In this document: piece by piece, positions 13,832 to 14,212 of the stretch
How the letters are laid out: every line of letters begins with the position of its first letter
How positions within the stretch are numbered: position 1 is the first letter of the stretch
Assembly: GCA_002390305.1 (NCBI GenBank)
Contig: DGPE01000055.1
Coordinates: 2,160 to 16,371 of the forward strand
DNA length: 14,212 bases
From: Micrococcales bacterium UBA4448
Lineage (GTDB): Bacteria; Actinomycetota; Actinomycetes; Actinomycetales; Microbacteriaceae
Direction of reading: 5' to 3'
Position numbers and translations under genes: made by a program
Notes under the pieces: model-generated
Seen by the model: only the letters and a program-made list of their open reading frames with translations
Told to the model about the DNA's origin: nothing
Databases searched by the model: none

Positions 13832-14212
13832 TGAATCACCACAGAAAACAACCGGTCTTCATATCGGCAAGGCTGAGCCTGGCTGTAAGAAGAATGATCC
13901 GATGTTGGTTATCGACCACGTGAAGAAGACATTCGGCGGCCTAACAGCTGTTGACGTCGAACACCTGGAAATACCAAAGGGTGCGATCACTGCGCTGATT
14001 GGTCCAAACGGAGCCGGAAAGACGACTCTTTTCAACCTCCTCACCGGCTTTGACAACCCCGACACCGGTGCTTGGAGCTTCCTTGGAAATTCACTCTCCG
14101 GTATTCCCAGCTTTAAGGTCGCTCAGATGGGCCAGGTAAGGACCTTTCAACTCACCAAAGCTCTCAGCCTGCTAACCGTTTTGGACAACATGAAGCTCGG
14201 AGCCAAGGACCA
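13821..14212 (+). CDS. livG: Branched-chain amino acid-type ABC transporter ATP-binding protein (LivG), cut by window edge
   Basis: Cytosolic ATPase that powers the LivH/LivM pair. 130 codons are visible. Walker A GPNGAGKT is at 61-68 and the Q-loop glutamine is Gln110 in VRTFQLTKALS, a LivG-typical sequence; Walker B and the signature motif lie beyond the right edge. I chose the TTG at 13821 because GGGAG precedes it at good spacing and the extra N-terminal residues (TTGLHIGKAEPG...) resemble an extension I recall from related actinobacterial LivG proteins. An ATG at 13902 would remove the first 27 residues and has a poorer ribosome-binding site, but it cannot be excluded. The gene overlaps livM by 11 nt. 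livF and a substrate-binding protein would be expected further right. Confidence 0.92.
   Translation, partial: MSNNESPQKTTGLHIGKAEPGCKKNDPMLVIDHVKKTFGGLTAVDVEHLEIPKGAITALIGPNGAGKTTLFNLLTGFDNPDTGAWSFLGNSLSGIPSFKVAQMGQVRTFQLTKALSLLTVLDNMKLGAKD

Noticed and set aside
1..14212. Phage, insertion sequence, CRISPR, tRNA/rRNA or defence genes
   Set aside because: No transposase, integrase, repeat-spacer array or cloverleaf sequence was recognised by reading. All long frames are accounted for by housekeeping, PTS and transporter genes.

Overview
This window looks like a chromosomal segment of an actinobacterium, most likely in or near the Microbacteriaceae. It resembles a streamlined aquatic lineage such as the Luna clade more than a classical high-GC soil genus. 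The evidence is the combination of GuaB3, a two-helix SURF1 protein, a DUF3817 membrane protein and an actinobacterial enzyme I, at a base composition that looks near 50% GC by eye (not computed). Placement to genus is inference. The window contains 13 protein genes, two of them cut by the window edges. It has no RNA genes, no CRISPR array and no insertion sequence, and no gene-free stretch longer than about 190 bases.

Left and centre (1-11348, all minus strand; transcription runs right to left): guaB (IMP dehydrogenase), guaB3 (IMPDH-like without the catalytic cysteine), a SURF1-family protein, then a mannitol phosphotransferase block: a DeoR-family regulator, separate EIIC, EIIB and EIIA proteins, mtlD, ptsH (HPr) and ptsI (enzyme I). 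A DUF3817 membrane protein and guaA (GMP synthase, lacking its last ~15 codons at the left edge) follow. Most junctions are very tight (overlaps or gaps under 15 nt). The purine, SURF1 and DUF3817 genes read like one housekeeping cluster into which a complete mannitol uptake and catabolism module has been placed between SURF1 and DUF3817.

Right (11539-14212, plus strand): a divergent ABC transporter operon of the branched-chain amino acid (HAAT) type. It comprises livH with an unusual secreted Ig-like N-terminal domain, livM, and the start of livG, which is cut by the right edge.

How the genes fit together: PEP phosphorylates EI, then HPr, EIIA and EIIB, and mannitol enters through EIIC as mannitol-1-phosphate. 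MtlD oxidises this to fructose-6-phosphate. Because ptsH and ptsI sit in the same array, the module can supply its own general PTS proteins. GuaB and GuaA convert IMP to XMP to GMP. The most notable non-coding signals are a 17-bp hairpin with a UNCG-type tetraloop inside the EIIA coding sequence, a terminator-like hairpin plus T-run just before mtlD, palindromic leader sequences ahead of EIIC and deoR, and a structured leader before livH.
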